Assembly: GCA_028671895.1 (NCBI GenBank)
Contig: CM053800.1
Location: 18,373,886-18,437,885, forward strand
Direction of reading: 5' to 3'
From: Oenanthe sinensis
Taxonomy: Eukaryota > Streptophyta > Magnoliopsida > Apiales > Apiaceae
DNA: 64,000 nucleotides
The notes below the pieces were generated by a model. That model was not told where the DNA came from, ran no database searches, and worked only from the letters and a program-made list of their open reading frames with translations. Both the position numbers and the translations under genes were made by a program. Numbering within the stretch: position 1 is the stretch's first letter; the number at the start of each line of letters is the position of its first letter. This document shows positions 22,001 through 32,690 of the stretch, piece after piece.

Positions 22001-25000
22001 TTGCAGGGCATTAAGCGGAACAGAAATAAAGTTATATGGGTACTAGATAGTGGAGCATCAAGGTATATGACAGGAAATAAGTCACTGCTTACAGAGTTGG
22101 TTATGAAGGCTGGTCCTTATGTTACCTTTGGAGATGACAGCAAAGGAGTGACAAAGGGATATGGCAAACTGAAGACTGGTAATGTCATCATTGAAGATAT
22201 TTCTTATGTTGATGGATTGAAGCACAATCTGTTGAGTATCAGTCAATTTTGTGACAAAGGATACAAAATTGTCTTCAATAAGAAAGGTGTATCAATCACT
22301 CACATTAAGGAAGGTTCATTGGCTTTAAGAGGAGTTCGAAAGGCAGATCTTTTCGTTGCTGACATGGATTCGACAAACCAGAATGAAGTGACCTGTTTCT
22401 ACAGCAAAGCTTCAGATGATGAAAGCTGGTTATGGCATAAAAAACTATCTCACCTAAACTTCAAAACGATGAATGCTCTCGCAAGGTGAGAATTGGTGAA
22501 AGATCTACCTCAAATGGAGTTTGCTCCTAAAGGACTCTGTGAAGCTTGTGAAATGGGAAAGTCAAAGCGAGCATAGCATAAAAGTAAAGAAATTTCTAGT
22601 ATCACTGAGCCTCTACAACTTCTTCATATGGACTTATTTGGCCCAGTGAATGTATTATCATTATCAAGGAAAAGATATGCGTTGGTAATCGTGGATGACT
22701 TCTCCAAGTATACATGGGTATTGTTCGTTATGACAAAAGACGAAGTACCTTTCCAAATCATTGATCATATCACTCAAATTGAGAATGTTTCAACACTCAC
22801 TGTGAAGACGATTAGATCAGACAATGGCACGGAATTTAAGAATGCAATCTTGAATGATTTCTGTGTTTCTAAAGGAATACGTCGTCAGTACTCAGCCCCG
22901 AGAACTCCACAGCAGAATGGAGTAGTTGAAAGGAAGAACAGAACATTAGTTGAAGCAGCAAGAACTCTGTTATATGAATCAAAACTTCCTCTATACTTTT
23001 GGGCTGAAGCAGTGAGTACAGCATGTTACACTCAAAATAGAACCTTGATTATAAAAGTTAAAGAAAAGACACCATGTGAACTAATGAATAACAGAAGACC
23101 AACAATCAAATACTTTCATGTCTTTGGAGCTAAATGCTACGTACTTATAGACGATGAGAATTTAGGCAAGTTTGAAGCTAAAGCACGTGAAGGGATATTT
23201 GTGGGTTATTCTACAGATGTGGTGGCAGCTTATCGGGTATTCTTAGTGAATGATCGGAAAGTGATTGAAAGCTACAATGTCAGATTCGACGATACTAAAC
23301 TCCCATCAATTTCTAAAGATAATAGTGAACCTGAGTCCCTAATGTTTCAAAATCTGGACTTAGATGAAATTGAAGATGAACCTGAGTTGGTTGTTACTTC
23401 AAATATGCCAAGTGTTCGAGAAGAAATACCTGAGTCTAATGCAAGATCAGAAGAAACTTCTTCAGCACAGTCCGGCAATAACTCAGGGGGAGTAAATAGC
23501 AGCTCAAGGACAAGTGTTCAAGGCTCAAGACGAGATGACACTAGTTCTGTAGGAGCTGGCACTAACTCAGGGGGAGTTAGTGGAAATAACACAAGTAGTC
23601 AACACAACAATTCAGAATTTCAAGATGAATCATCAAGACAATTTCCAAGAGAACGGGTATGGAGTAGAGACCATCCGTTTGAATTAATTATTGGTGATCC
23701 AGATGCTGGTGTGTCTACTAGAAGATCTGCAAGAGCTGACATAGCTAATATTTGCTTATATTCTGGGTTCTTATCCAAGCTTGAACCTAAAGAAATAGAA
23801 GAAGCTCTTGGTGATGCTGATTGGGTAATTGTAATGCAAGAAGAGCTCAATCAGTTTGAAAGGCAGAAAGTTTGGAAACTGGTACCCCGACCGAAGAACA
23901 GATCAGTAATTGGAACTAAGTGGGTATTCAGAAATAAACTGGATGAAGACGGACTTGTAACACGAAACAAGGCTCGTTTGGTAGCGAAGGGTTATTCTAA
24001 AAAAGAAGGTATTGATTATGATGAGACCTACGCTCTAGTTGCAAGACTTGAGGCAGTCAGGATGTTCTTGGCCTTTGCAGCACACAAGAACTTCAAGGTT
24101 TTTCAGATGGATGTGAAAAGTGCCTTCCTAAATGGAGAACTAGAAGAAGAAGTATTTCTGGAACAGCCACCTGGCTTTGTTGATCCAGAACTTGTAGATT
24201 TTGTGTACTTTCTCTTCAAAGCTGTCTATGGCCTCAAACAATCCCCAAGACGATGGTATGAAACCCTATCCTTGTTCTTAATTGCAAGTGGTTTTACTAG
24301 GGGAGTAATTGATAAAACATTGTTCTATAAAAATGTAAAAGGTGATTTAATACTTGTTCAAGTCTATGTGGATGATATTATTTTTAGGTCATCTAATGAA
24401 CGCTTGTGCGAGAAATTTGCCAAGCTAATGCAGGATAAGTATGAGATGAGCATGATGGGAGAGCTGTCCTTCTTCCTTGGATTACAGATCAGTCAGAGAA
24501 AAGATGGAATCTTTATCTTTCAGTCCAAGTACATCAAAGATTTACTCAAGAAGTATAATCTAGAAGATGCATCAACAGCTAAGACTCACATGGCAACAGC
24601 CACGAAGCTTGATGAAGACAAATCAGGTAAACCAGTTGACATCACAAGCTATCAAGATATGATTGGCTCACTTCTTTATTTAACTGCAAGTAGACCCGAT
24701 ATTATGTTCGCAACTTGTTTGTGTGCAAGGTTCCAAGTGGATCATAGAGAATCACATCTCATAGTCGTCAAACGAATCTTTAGGTATCTCAAGGGCACAT
24801 CAAATCTAGGGATTTGGTACCCAAGAGATACAGGTTTTAATCTAATTGGCTATTCGAATTCAGACTATGCAGGTTGCAGGATTGATAGAAAAAGCACATC
24901 TGGTGTATGTCAATTTCTTGGCAGAAGATTGGTGTCCTGGCAAAGTAAAAAGCAACACACAGTATCTACTTCTACTGCTGAAGCTGAGTACATTGCTGTT

Positions 25001-25309
25001 GGAAGCTGTGTAGCTCAAATACTGTGGATGAGGAACCAATTGAAAGATTATGGCATGGAACACAAAAAGATTCCAATCATGTGTGACAACACAAGTGCCA
25101 TTGCCATGACTAACAATCCTGTAGACCACTCGAGAACCAAGCATATAGATATCAGGTATCACTTCATTAGAGAACATGTCGAGGAGGGGACTATGGAGTT
25201 ACATTTTTTCCCCACAATGCAACAAATTGCAGATATATTCACTAAACCTCTTGATGAAGTAACATTCAATAGGTTGGTTGGTGAATTGGGGATGCTTAAC
25301 ACAAGTTAG
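22001..25309 (+). pseudogene. pol: E2 pol (PR-IN-RT-RNase H), two nonsense codons
   Basis: It lies in the -1 frame relative to gag. Protease DSGASRYMTGN is near 22046. Pre-integrase WHKKLSHLNFKTMN (22435) is followed by a TGA at 22487 and a TAG at 22574, both within the HHCC region. From 22628 the frame is open for 893 codons. Numbering from MDLFGP, the integrase triad is D2, D65 and E101 (36 residues apart), the linker carries two NSGGV stretches, and RT has YVDD at 580-583. RNase H follows, with AEAEYIAV near 785 and C-DNTSAIA near 820, ending at GELGMLNTS. At RNase H residue 744 an asparagine (GYSNSDYAGC) replaces the aspartate found in H and E3 (GYSDADYAGC) and in B2 (GYTDASF), a position expected to bind the catalytic metal. 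Probably inactive even without the stops. Confidence 0.93.
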
Positions 25310-25947
25310 TGATTTCTCCTATCTGTAAAATTCCAGTTTTAATCATGTTCATATGTTTTTAGTCTTGAAAATTGCCTATATTGATTATGCATAGTTGAAA
25401 ACATATGTAAATAATCTCTACAATTTCTCAAAATATCACTTCTGCATGCTAATTAATCATTATGGACTTAGACTTTAAAATGGTTAATTCATGAGTATTT
25501 TAGGATGCATGTTGTGTTATTTTACATAAATTTATTGTGCTTTATAAGTAATTATTAGAAATCTTTGAATTTATGTTGGTTATATTGCATGATCATAAGG
25601 GGAGTTAAATTCATATTACTCTAAAATTGGCATGATTTTTAGATGAATTTATCTGTGTTTTTCATGTAATTTTTATTGATTTAGAGGCCTTAGAATTGTC
25701 AAGGAATGTTTTTAATTATTTACTTTGTTAAAAATCCTTGATTTGATATCTATATTAATTTGGCAAAATTAATTGTTGTTTTTATTGTAAAAATTGCTAA
25801 ATTATTATAACTATCTTCAAAATCAAAAATTTTGAAAATTCTAAGTCTGGGAAGAATATTCGAGATGAGGTCTATCTCGAAATTCGACTTGAAGTTCGAG
25901 TTACAGTTCCCAGTGTGCCTGTTCAAAATTCCAGGTATGGGAAATTG

Positions 25948-26235
25948 TTCGACTTAGTCTCCATCTCGAACATTATCTCGAAATTCGACTTGATGTTCGA
26001 CTTAGGTTCTATCTTGAACATTATCTCGAAATTCGACTTGATGTTCGACTTAGGTTCTATCTCGAACATTATCTCGAAATTCGACTTGATGTTCGACTTA
26101 AGTTCTATCTCGAACATTATCTCGAAATTCGACTTGATGTTCGACTTAGGTTCTATCTCGAACATTATCTCGAAATTCGACTTGATGTTCGACTTAGGTC
26201 CTATCTCGAACATTATCTCGAAATTCGACTTGATG
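25948..26235 (+). repeat. 48-bp tandem repeat, six copies
   Basis: Units start TTCGACTTAG at 25948, 25996, 26044, 26092, 26140 and 26188. Each carries two inverted halves (CTATCTCGAACATTATCTCG and TTCGACTTGATG). Copies are nearly identical. Further degenerate copies continue to about 26465. Confidence 0.95.
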
Positions 26236-26536
26236 TTCGAGATAGAGTTCCCAGGATTGTCCTTGGAATTTTATTGAGTTTTTAGGGGATTTTTCGTTCC
26301 CTGGTGGGTTTTTAATGCTGTTTTAATTGATTAAGTGATTATTTGTTCGAGTTAGTGTCATCTCGAACTGTATCTCGAATATTCAACTTGATGTTCGAGA
26401 TAGTCTCTATCTCGAACCTCATCTCAAATTTTGACTTAAATGTTCGAGATAGTGTTCGACTTAATGTTCCCCAGTGCGTACTTAATATTTTTTTCTTGTT
26501 TTCACAGGGGTATTTTTGTCTTTGCTCATATATGCC

Positions 26537-26544
26537 TATATATA
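26537..26544 (+). promoter_or_regulatory. TATA-like box upstream of E2 third ORF
   Basis: TATATATA within GCCTATATATACATCTC, followed by a C/T-rich stretch and the ORF start 513 bases later. Its position parallels the TATAAATA boxes of H and E3. Confidence 0.5.
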
Positions 26545-27056
26545 CATCTCTAACTTGAATCAGTTTTCACTTTTACCTAATTGTTTTAACCCTAAATTTT
26601 TACAACCCCCACCCTCCCTCCCTCCCTGCAATTTCAAAACCCTGTACATTCGATTTGTGTTAAAACTCATACATATCTCGAATTGCTGCCCGTTTTTAAT
26701 CTTCCATCATTATTTGCATCCCATTATTGTGTGTTTCTGTGCATCTATAACAATTCTTAACTGTGATTGGTATATACACACATATCTCCACACGCACGCA
26801 AATAGTACTATTGATCGCATCGAAGTCAGTACTTTAATTAGTGATTGGTCTATTCATACAAATCAGTGCTATTGATTACAAACTTGGTTGGTGTATTTTG
26901 ATTTCGCATCTTTCTTTGAGAACAATTCCGTAGTTTAGTTACAAAGTCAGTTCTTTATTTAATTAAAATAAATTGTTCTGTTTTTTTCTGTGATTAATTA
27001 TCTGTGCTATTTTTCAAAAAAAACATTAATTAATTTCAGGAAAAATATTTACAAAC

Positions 27057-30000
27057 ATGGCTCACCAGTTTTCACTTGCCAAAAACAATTTTTATAATAT
27101 TTCTTCGGAAATTGGTGATCAACTCCCGCGCTTCAAGTTTTGGGTACGATTTCTTAATTTGTACTCCAAGGCTAGTGTTGCTTTTACTGCCAAACCAACA
27201 CTAGTCTATGATGCATTACAACAATTATGGACTAGTGCGGTTACATTTGGGAGCAAATCTACCCCCTATAGTTTCAGGTTTACCTTGGCGGGTCAGGAAT
27301 ATCAAGTGACCGAGGAAGTGTTCAATAGGGTTCTGGGCTTCCCAATCAAGGATGTTTATGACCCCGAACCTACAACGGCAGAGCGTATTCAGTTCTTTGA
27401 AGAGATTGGATGTTATCCTCCTTCTGGACGGATCTTACCTGGCGCCATCCAGAAACAATATTTCCATGTGGAATGGAATTACTTTTTCGAGGCCATCGAC
27501 ATTAATTATGGCAGAATCATTCTATCGGAGATCGTGGCTGCAATGGGATCACCTGCAAGCAGAGATCTTACAACTACTGATGGTGTATACTGGTATCCTT
27601 GATTTTTGCAAATGCTTATTAATCACTTAGTACCAATTGATGCTTTATCTGTGAGACAGGCATTTGCAACAAGTGCGACATCTGCATCGCTGGGCATGGG
27701 CACCAAGTCCCTCACGACGATTCCTAATCAAGATAGACATCACGGTAAGGCGATGTCTATTCCTGATAACATTCAAGTATGGATTAAGTATGATGCAGGT
27801 ATTACTTCCATGGCGGGGACCTCCCACATTTCATCACATGCTCAGAATCCCTCTGCCCATGTTGACGCATTCCAGGGGATTCCTGACGAGAATCTTGGTG
27901 ATGAAGATGATGATTGGCATTCTCACGGTCAAAGGGACAGGCAACCTACTCCTCATACTGATTCTGCTTCCTTTGCTGGACAAGGTAATGAAGAAGGTAA
28001 TTTCTTTGAACAAGAGCAACTCTCTGTTCACACTACTAATACTTCTTCATCTAAATCTGATTCCGTGGCCCAAGATTCTGCTAACCCGCAGGATCTATCC
28101 TAGGGCAAGAGCTATATTTCTGATTCTGAGTCTGATACTCTTGCTTCATCTCTTTCACCCTCGCTGACGGGAGTCAAAAGGCAGGCACCTGTAGATTTAG
28201 GTGAGGGTTCTGAGAGTGACCCCGAAGTGCAGCCTCTTATTCGGAAGAAAGCCAAATTTTCGCATGCTGCATCTTCACAAGCCCAGTCCAAACCTAGTGT
28301 GTCTATCACAACCACTCCACCTCACGTGAGTGGTTCGCCCATTGCACATTCTACACCTAGGGATTTTGGTGAGGATTTTATGCCTTCTGAAGAGCCTGTT
28401 ACTTCAGAAAGGCAATAAGCTTTTATTGTTTTCGAAGTACCTTCACCGGTACATACTGATGCTGCAGAGAGGATCGGTTCTGATGTTGTACTAGAACACT
28501 CTGCAGCCTCTCAGCCTAAGATTCCACCTCAGGACCTGATAGGAACAGATCCCATAACTGCTACTTACTTTGCTTATCCAGTTTCTGCAGGTACTGCTTT
28601 CACTTTCAGGACTATTATTGAAGACATACACGAGCGTGAGACAAGGAGTGTGTGTGAGCGTTTAGGGAGTGAGGGACCTTCATTTTTAAGGCCCGAAACC
28701 GAGCGACAAACACTAACAGAACGATTTTTAGAGCGAGGACACCCAGACCAAACACCGTCCCTTAATTTTGAAAATCTTGACACGCGTATGGCAGCGGTTG
28801 AACATGAAATAAAGAAGTTCGGGCAGTCTATGGGGCAGTTAGGGATCAATGTTGGAGACAACCAACGAGCTCTTGATGAATACGCAGCACGGATGGCCAG
28901 TCAAGCGACAGCATTCGATGAGTTGACAAACAAGGTGAATGACTTGGGCCATGCTGGTGGTATCTTGGGCAGCACTCTGAATGAGAGGTTGGGAGCTGTG
29001 GAGAGCATAATGCATACAATGGCAACCGAAATCAGCAGGATGATGTATGCAGTTAGGAGCTTTGTTCCCCCAGAGTGCTTTGACGAACAGTATAATCAAC
29101 CTCCCCCTGATAAAGATGGTGTTGGTGGTGCTGGTGGTGCTGGTGGTGCTGGAGATACTGGTGGAGCTGGACCCTCGGGTCCTGGTTTTGGTGGTTCTTA
29201 TGCTACTGGTGGGTTTGGAGAGAAAGGTGGTGTTCCGGATAACTCACTTAAGGGGGAGAGTGAACAGGAGACGAGACAGCAGTCGCTAGTTATTGAAGAA
29301 ATTGCAGAACAGGCTATTGATTTTGTCAAAGAAAGTGAGCCAGTAAATGAAAAAGAGGCTCAGAGAAAGAGGAAGGGTAAGGCAGTGGTGGCTGAGCAAG
29401 AAGAGTCATTCATTGACTTGAGTCATCATCAGGAAAAACTTCATGAGGGACTTGATTTAGATTCTGATATGGAGGATGTTCCTTTAGCACATGCTATTAG
29501 AAGATCTTTGAAGGAACAAGGTGGAGGTGCTGGAATGTCTTCTGGACAGCCTGAAGAAACACCTGTTGATAAGGAGACTCTGGAAGCTCAACAGTTGGCC
29601 TTGGAACAAGCTCAGTTCTATAAAATGAAGATGATGCAGGATGAAGTTGTTTTCCTTGAAAAACAAGCGGAACTCAAGGAGAAACAGTATGATCATGAGC
29701 TTGCAAGGTTAGCTGATCCTCAAGTAGATCTGGACAAGAGAAGGATCGGACAGAAATGGGACGATGCAAGGAAGATCCTATCGGGAGTTTGTGCGAAAGG
29801 AACTCATAACAAAGAGGCGGAAGACTTGTTCTACAACTTGAACTTGCAGAATCCACTGATTGTTGACTATATAAATGCTTTGAAAAGGTTGATCTCAAAA
29901 GTCAGAGTTGGATACAATGCGATGGTTAAGGAGTGGCAGGTCATCTTGTCTTTAGTTGAAGGAGTCCCGACATCTTTCTTGTATGTGGATGATCAATTCA

Positions 30001-31115
30001 TCTCGAGAAGATCTGCGTCAGAGTTGTTCTTGCTAGCAACGAAAATTTAATATTCTCAAGCGGAGGAGCTTAGCATTCTGTATAGAGATCAGTTAATGCA
30101 GCTAGCAGAGAACAAGGGACCAGAATTCTCAGCGAATCCTGATGTTGTTCGGATGGTTGTTGATGGAAAGATGAAGAGGGTTAGTTTAGAAGAAAATGAC
30201 CTAATGGCTCTATCGGTAGAATCCCTAAAGGCTGTCTGTAGGCAAATGATGAGTAAGGGATTCACTTCTGACATTAAGGAGAAGTCAATGGAGTTTATTG
30301 AAAGGGTCATATTCAAGATGAGCAATGAAATCTGGAAGTGTGATATTATTGCTCCAAACCCTCTAGACAATGTAAAGATTGAGCCGGAGCTAATTGAAAG
30401 AAAATGGAACATTCTACAAGCTGTTAAGAATGTAGATGAAGCTCTGACTCTTCCTTCTGGATCACTGGAACAAGGAGAAATAAGGGAGGCAGTTGGTGTT
30501 CCAGGGAGAGATAGTGTATACTGGATACACTCATATGACGATGACACAGCTGATGCTTTGGCATTCATAGTTGTAGACCAGAATCAAATTTTATTGCACA
30601 TGAGCAGGAAATGGCTACTGCAGACTCAAGATGCCGCATTTCTGGAAAGAGTTTTAGAAGTGTTCAAATGGGGCGAAGTGGAAAATGAGAATGTGGATGA
30701 GAAGCAGAGACTTCTGAAGTACCTGTCCGAAGTAGTGGTGGAAAAGAAGCGGATGGAGCGAGATGCTGCTAGTATCCACAATACTAACCGTGTTAAGGGC
30801 TACCCCAAAATGATCTATTGTCAGTTCAAGGCTGATAAATCTCATTGGAAGTCACAGCTCATAATGAAAAATTTTGAGGACATCCCAAAGATCAGAACTA
30901 CTCAGGAAGTGGACAAACTCAGAAGGCTTTTCAGGCATCCTTATCCAGAGCCCAGAAATCCTTTAGAAATGGAAGCGGTAAGTCTGTTGAATGCAAGGTG
31001 GAAGCAGCTTCATGATCCAGTTTACAAGAAAGAACAGCAGCAGAAGGAAAGGCGCAGAAAGCTGAAGGAGGAGAAGCGCCAAGCTGAAGAAGCTAGGAAG
31101 AGGAGACGGAATTAG
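27057..31115 (+). pseudogene. E2 third ORF (1,352 codons), four nonsense codons
   Basis: A single frame from the ATG at 27057 (MAHQFSLAKNNFYN) to the stop at 31113-31115, interrupted only by stops at 27600 (TGA), 28101 (TAG), 28416 (TAA) and 30048 (TAA). All four sit where one C-to-T change would turn CGA, CAG or CAA into a stop. Regions: residues 1-185, a globular domain with EWNYFFEAI that matches the H and E3 third ORFs and resembles the transposon-associated domain of plant retroelement extra ORFs; a Ser/Pro/acidic low-complexity region; a Gly-rich stretch (29121-29235, GAGGAGGAGDTGGAG); a Glu/Gln/Lys coiled coil (29570-29720); a globular C-terminal part; and a basic tail (KERRRKLKEEKRQAEEARKR). 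No signal peptide or clear membrane span was seen, so an envelope role is not supported. Function unknown. Confidence 0.85.
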
Positions 31116-31510
31116 AACTAACGGTCAGAGTGGTGTGAACTTGAAGTTGGAAAAACTTCATATCTGTTGGTTGCTTTAACTCACTTGAGGAAAATTCACC
31201 TGATCACGGTATGCGAGATATGCTAACTTACCATACTGTAACCGTGAATCAGAGTGGATCCAATAAGGTGATATAAGTTTAACTGAAAGGTATGAAATAA
31301 TCCAGGTGATAGGAATCACTCAAATGATCTTTAATTCGAAGTTCGAATTTTCTCTCTAGCTTAAGTTTTATTTATTCTAGTTCTTTGAATTGTTTTCAAG
31401 TTTATTTCAATTGTAATTTAAACAAGACAGTAATGTTATTTATCTTTTTCTCGTCTCATTGTTTAGTTGAGTTATCCCTTGTTAATTTGAATGTCATTGT
31501 TAGACTATCA
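31116..31510 (+). other. E2 region between third ORF and polypurine tract
   Basis: About 395 bases without a gene or clear repeat; the 3' untranslated part of the element. Confidence 0.7.
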
Positions 31511-31523
31511 AATAGGGGGAGAT
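31511..31523 (+). other. Polypurine tract of E2
   Basis: AATAGGGGGAGAT immediately before the 3' LTR. The same word (AATAGGGGGAGAT) precedes the 3' LTR of E3 on the minus strand, and AAATAGGGGAGAT that of H. Confidence 0.92.
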
Positions 31524-32685
31524 TGAAAGGAAGAGTGTCTAAACTTGTAACATTATAACTTATATAACTCAACTAAAAGAAAAGATACTTAACCGGAAGA
31601 CAATCAAGAACATGAAGCCACAAAGAAATCAATGCTAAATGAAGACAAGGTAATTGATACAATTCAACATGTTAACTATGATCAAATAAAGAAGAAATCA
31701 TTGAAAAAAGTTCAAGACAGAGTTGTTCATGCCTCAGTGATTTGTAACTTAAAAGATTCAAGATCATAACTATCAGTATCAATAAGGCTAATTGATTTCA
31801 AGTGAACAAGAAGGAAAGCAATAATTGGAAAGTCATATTATTAATTGAATATGGTAATCTATTCAAGAAGCAGAAACACTATCAGGACTAGTCACTTATG
31901 AATCAGACCATTGCATCAAGTGTCAGGACATTGATAACAAGTTTATGTCAGTAATAGAGATCCAGGTTCAAGAGCTTGTTGAAGAATATGGAAGACATAA
32001 GAAATCACAAGTTCAAGATGTTGCATAGAAGTTTCAAGATTGAAGCCCAGAATTTCTCTAAGTACAAAATGTTCGAGATAGCCAAGTAGAACATTCTTAT
32101 GTAGAAATTCTACTTAGATGTTCGAGATAGCCAAGTAGAACATTCCTATGTAGAAATTCTACTTAGATGTTCGAGATAGCCAAGTAGAACATTCCTATGT
32201 AGAAATTCTACTTAGAAGTTCGAGATGACCAAGTAGAAATTATCAAGTAGATATTCTACATGGAGGGCAGTTTCAACATGACACACGGCATCATCTAATT
32301 GGCAGATTTCCAAGCTTTCAAGATAAGATAAGATTTATGTGGATATCATTGGGCCACGTATATCTTAGTCTTTGAAGTCTACAGGACATAGATTACAAGT
32401 AGTATAAATAGAAGTACTTGTGTATTATTTTAAGCAGAGAGCAATATTTTCGAGATAAACACTTGTAAAAGAGAGAGAGTATATTCACAGAGCTTAGTAT
32501 CATTTACTACCCTCTTTACTTCTGATGTACTTTGTAATGAATGTTGTACCAACCCTTTCAAGTTATATATAAGACATATATTCCTTGAATCATTATGTTC
32601 ATTTATTACATGGTATTTATTGCTTCTTAAATTCGAAAAGTTGTATTCACCCCCCCCCCCCTCTACAACACATTTGGACCTAACA
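31524..32685 (+). repeat. E2 3' LTR (1,162 bp)
   Basis: Same ends as the 5' LTR. It has three 49-bp units (32070-32118, 32119-32167, 32168-32216) where the 5' LTR has two, and 12 C instead of six near its end. These two changes account exactly for the 55-base length difference. Confidence 0.95.
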
Positions 32686-32690
32686 TTAAT

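Larger units (their letters stand above)
25310..27056 (+). other. E2 spacer between pol and third ORF
   Basis: No convincing gene. 25310-25840 is plain AT-rich sequence. 25857-26470 is dominated by TTCGACTT/TATCTCGAA words, including the 48-bp array. 26510-27056 looks like a promoter and leader: TATATATA at 26537, pyrimidine-rich CCCCACCCTCCCTCCCTCCC near 26607, and AACCCTAAATTTTT. An open frame seen over the repeat array on both strands is a side effect of a repeat unit divisible by three. Confidence 0.75.
17653..32685 (+). mobile_element. E2: complete SIRE-like Ty1/copia element, 15.0 kb
   Basis: TSD TTAAT at 17648-17652 and 32686-32690. LTRs of 1,107 and 1,162 bp, primer site, gag, pol, a 1.7-kb spacer with tandem repeats, a third ORF of 1,352 codons and a polypurine tract. 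It interrupts H's third ORF. By eye the LTRs differ at about 22 substitutions (about 2%), plus one 49-bp repeat unit and six C. Eight in-frame stops are found over gag, pol and third ORF; no frameshift is needed within any of them. Confidence 0.95.

Noticed and set aside
25915..26277. Repeat protein encoded by the 48-bp array
   Set aside because: Open on both strands only because the unit length is divisible by three and free of stops; no start context, no neighbours, outside the conserved ORFs.
27057..31115. Envelope-like gene in E2 (SIRE elements are often described with env-like ORFs)
   Set aside because: No signal peptide, transmembrane segment or fusion-like motif was seen in this or the H and E3 versions; only coiled coils and low-complexity regions.
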